Shown here: piece after piece, positions 62,232-64,000 of the stretch | How the letters are laid out: every line of letters begins with the position of its first letter | Position numbering within the stretch: the first letter of the stretch is position 1 | Assembly (NCBI RefSeq): GCF_002741075.1 | Contig: NZ_CP016634.1 | Coordinates: 4,702,501 to 4,766,500, forward strand | DNA length: 64,000 nt | DNA from: Pseudomonas putida | GTDB taxonomy: Bacteria > Pseudomonadota > Gammaproteobacteria > Pseudomonadales > Pseudomonadaceae | Direction: 5' to 3' | Made by a program: the position numbers and the translations under genes | The notes under the pieces: model-generated | Told to the model about the DNA's origin: nothing | Seen by the model: the letters and a program-made list of their open reading frames with translations, nothing else | Databases searched by the model: none

Positions 62232-63907
62232 ACTGGATCGATCCCGAGCACTTGTTGCGTCCAAGGGCTGCCGCTCGCCCCGTGACCTTGGGGCCGGCCC
62301 TGGACCATGACGGATTGCGCGACGCCGCCCTGCGCCTGGCCGCCGCCCTGCAGCAGCGTGGCGTGCGTCGTCTGGCGGTGCATCTGGAAGATGCCGCCGA
62401 GCTGGCCATCGTCCTGTTCGCCGCCTGGCGCGCGGGCGTCCAGGTGCTGCTGCCCGCCGACCTGCAACCCCAGACCCGCCTGCGCTGGAACGACCAGGTC
62501 GACCTGTGGCTCAGTGACCAGCCCGGCGACCTCGACCTGGCCTCGCTGCAAGCGCCGCCGCTGGCGCCAACCGACCTTGACCCGGACCAATGCCGCATCG
62601 GCCTGTGCACCTCGGGCTCGAGCGGCGAACCCAAGCTCATCGACAAGACCCTGCGACAGCTGGCCAACGAGGTGCGCGCCCTGGAGCAGTGCTGGGGCGC
62701 CGAACTGGGCGACGCCTGGATCATCGGCAGCGTCGCCTCGCAGCACATCTACGGGTTGTTGTTTCGCGTGCTCTGGCCACTGTGCGCCGGGCGCGGGTTC
62801 CTGCGGCGCCCACTGCCGTTCCCAGAGGACCTGCAACGGGCCAGCCTGGACCTGCCAGCCTTTGCCTGGGTCGCCAGCCCCGCCCTGCTCAAGCGCATGG
62901 GTGACAACCTGGACTGGCCGGCCCTGGCCCAGGTGCGACGCGTGTTCTCATCGGGTGGCGAACTGCCCGCAGACGCCGCGCTGCGCCTGCAACAACGCCT
63001 GGGACAATGGCCCGTGGAGATCCTTGGCAGCTCCGAAACCGGCGGCATCGCCTGGCGCCAAGGTGATGAACTCTGGTCGCCCTTCGCTGGCGTCGTCTTG
63101 AGCCAGTGCGCCGAAGGCGCGCTGTGCGTGACCTCGCCCTACCTGCCCGAAGGGCATGTGGAACACACTGCCGACGCGGCGCACATCGAGGCTGATGGTC
63201 GCTTGCGCCTGCTCGGACGCCTGGACCGGATCGTCAAGCTCGAAGAGAAACGCATCGCTTTGCCCCGGCTGGAACAGGCCCTGTGCACCCACCCGTGGGT
63301 CAGCGAGGCGCGTCTGGGCATGGTCGAGCAAGGACGCGCCTTCCTCGGCGCCTTGCTGGTTCTCAGCCCTGTGGGCCTGCACCAGTTGCGCAACCATGGC
63401 CGGCGCGCGCTGATCGATGGCCTGCGCGATCACTTGGCCCAGCACTGCGAGGCCTTGGCTCTGCCCCGGCGCTGGCGCCTGCTGCGCCAGCTCCCGCACA
63501 ACGCCCAGGGCAAACTGCCCCAGGCCGATGTGCAGACCTTGCTGGCAGCGCCCCGCAGCAATGCGCCGGAAGTGCTCGAAACCCAGCAGGATGCCCACCA
63601 GTTGCGCTTGAAGCTGGCGGTCCCGATGGATCTGGCCTGCTTCACCGGGCACTTCCCGACCACGCCGATCCTGCCCGGCGTGGTGCAGATCGACTGGGCC
63701 ATGGACCTCGCCACGCCGTTGATCCCCACAGGGCATCGGTTTGCCGGCATGGAAGTGCTGAAGTTCCAGCAGTTGGTCCGCCCTGGCGATGAAGTGGCGC
63801 TGACGCTTCGTTTCGATGCCGAGCGCGGCAAGCTCTATTTCGCCTACACCAACGGCGAACAGGCCTGCTCCAGCGGCCGCATCTTGCTGGAGCGTGCCTG
63901 TGCATAA
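62228..63907 (+). CDS. AMP-ligase (acyl-CoA/ACP synthetase) fused to a hot-dog dehydratase
   Basis: 559 aa, two domains. Residues about 1-440 are an AMP-forming ligase (P-loop LCTSGSSGEPK at 126-136, SSETGGIAWRQ, LLGRLDRIVKLEEKRI), probably loading an aryl starter onto the ACP. Residues about 455-559 are a FabZ/ApeI-like hot-dog domain with GHFPTTPILPGVVQIDWAMD (His475), to dehydrate 3-hydroxyacyl-ACP. In the E. coli aryl-polyene cluster these are separate proteins (ApeH, ApeI) as I recall. Start ATG at 62228; ends overlapping the glycosyltransferase by 8 bases. Confidence 0.9.
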   Translation: MNWIDPEHLLRPRAAARPVTLGPALDHDGLRDAALRLAAALQQRGVRRLAVHLEDAAELAIVLFAAWRAGVQVLLPADLQPQTRLRWNDQVDLWLSDQPGDLDLASLQAPPLAPTDLDPDQCRIGLCTSGSSGEPKLIDKTLRQLANEVRALEQCWGAELGDAWIIGSVASQHIYGLLFRVLWPLCAGRGFLRRPLPFPEDLQRASLDLPAFAWVASPALLKRMGDNLDWPALAQVRRVFSSGGELPADAALRLQQRLGQWPVEILGSSETGGIAWRQGDELWSPFAGVVLSQCAEGALCVTSPYLPEGHVEHTADAAHIEADGRLRLLGRLDRIVKLEEKRIALPRLEQALCTHPWVSEARLGMVEQGRAFLGALLVLSPVGLHQLRNHGRRALIDGLRDHLAQHCEALALPRRWRLLRQLPHNAQGKLPQADVQTLLAAPRSNAPEVLETQQDAHQLRLKLAVPMDLACFTGHFPTTPILPGVVQIDWAMDLATPLIPTGHRFAGMEVLKFQQLVRPGDEVALTLRFDAERGKLYFAYTNGEQACSSGRILLERACA

Positions 63908-64000
63908 CCCCTGCGCGGTGATCCCGGTGTACAACCACGAGCGCGCCGTTCCCACGGTGCTCGCCGAGCTGTTGCGCGCCGGGTTGCCCTGTATTCTGGT
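63900..64000 (+). CDS. Glycosyltransferase family 2, N-terminal fragment (3' end outside window)
   Basis: Only the first 33 or so codons are in view: VHNPCAVIPVYNHERAVPTV and then LAELLRAGLP…, the standard GT2 start strand with the nucleotide-binding VIPVYNH. Start GTG at 63900 with GGAG 7 bases upstream (a GTG at 63894 is possible). It overlaps the ligase stop, so it belongs to the same operon. In aryl-polyene loci GT2 genes, often fused to acyltransferases, are expected here; the rest is outside the window. Confidence 0.85.
   Translation, partial: MHNPCAVIPVYNHERAVPTVLAELLRAGLPCIL

Overview
The window looks like chromosomal core sequence from a Pseudomonas of the P. putida group. The coding sequence is GC-rich and strongly G/C-biased at third codon positions. 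Several proteins (HutU, HutH, GlnA, the BetIBA/BetT set) match remembered P. putida proteins closely. The gene order, and at least ten copies of the P. putida-type palindromic REP element (cores like GCGGGTAAACCCGCTCC and GTAGGAGCGGGCTTGTCCCG), fit the same group. I see no rRNA, tRNA, CRISPR, insertion sequence or prophage, so this is mostly conserved chromosome. The most accessory-looking part is the last 4.4 kb.

Layout. 1-977: 3' end of a chemoreceptor. 1074-3643 (minus): polar amino-acid ABC transporter. 3899-8186 (minus): opgG-opgH, periplasmic glucan synthesis. 8450-9855 (minus): pip-dtd. 10036-18454 (minus) plus 18564-19928 (plus): complete histidine utilisation locus. hutC-hutD-hutU-hutH-permease-hutI-hutG is divergent from hutF and uses the five-step formylglutamate route. 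HutC-type operators lie before hutU and between hutC and hutF. 20176-22831 (minus): lipocalin and small lipoprotein, then fbp with a DUF924 gene. 23017-25467 (minus): glycogen phosphorylase. 25647-27476: a CxxCxxxCC metal-binding protein and a secreted PqaA-type hydrolase. 27671-31074 (minus): typA and thiI.

31296-36411 is the nitrogen-assimilation block. glnA sits behind a textbook NtrC site plus sigma-54 promoter, then comes a lipoprotein chorismate mutase, then ntrB-ntrC. 36697-44708 is the conserved trmL / secB-grxC-yibN / gpmI-envC-ctpA-yibQ region, which ties protein export, cell-division hydrolase control and glycolysis together by synteny. 44767-51133 is the choline-to-glycine-betaine module: betT divergent from betIBA, with a perfect 20-bp BetI-type palindrome between them. 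51400-59366 holds an NhaP2-type antiporter, an MscK-type channel, selO, trxC and an orphan parA.

59674-64000 is the start of an aryl-polyene/flexirubin-type fatty-acid-like biosynthetic cluster: ketosynthase chain-length factor, acyltransferase, two acyl carrier proteins, a membrane protein, an AMP-ligase fused to a hot-dog dehydratase, and a glycosyltransferase cut off by the window edge. The genes overlap head to tail and continue beyond the window.

Many genes use GTG or TTG starts, chosen here from Shine-Dalgarno spacing and family N-termini. No wholly unknown system is evident. The best leads are the polyene cluster, the lipidated chorismate mutase inside the nitrogen block, the amino-acid permease with an extra periplasmic domain, REP palindromes inside the hut operon, and a gene pair whose start codons share one CATG.
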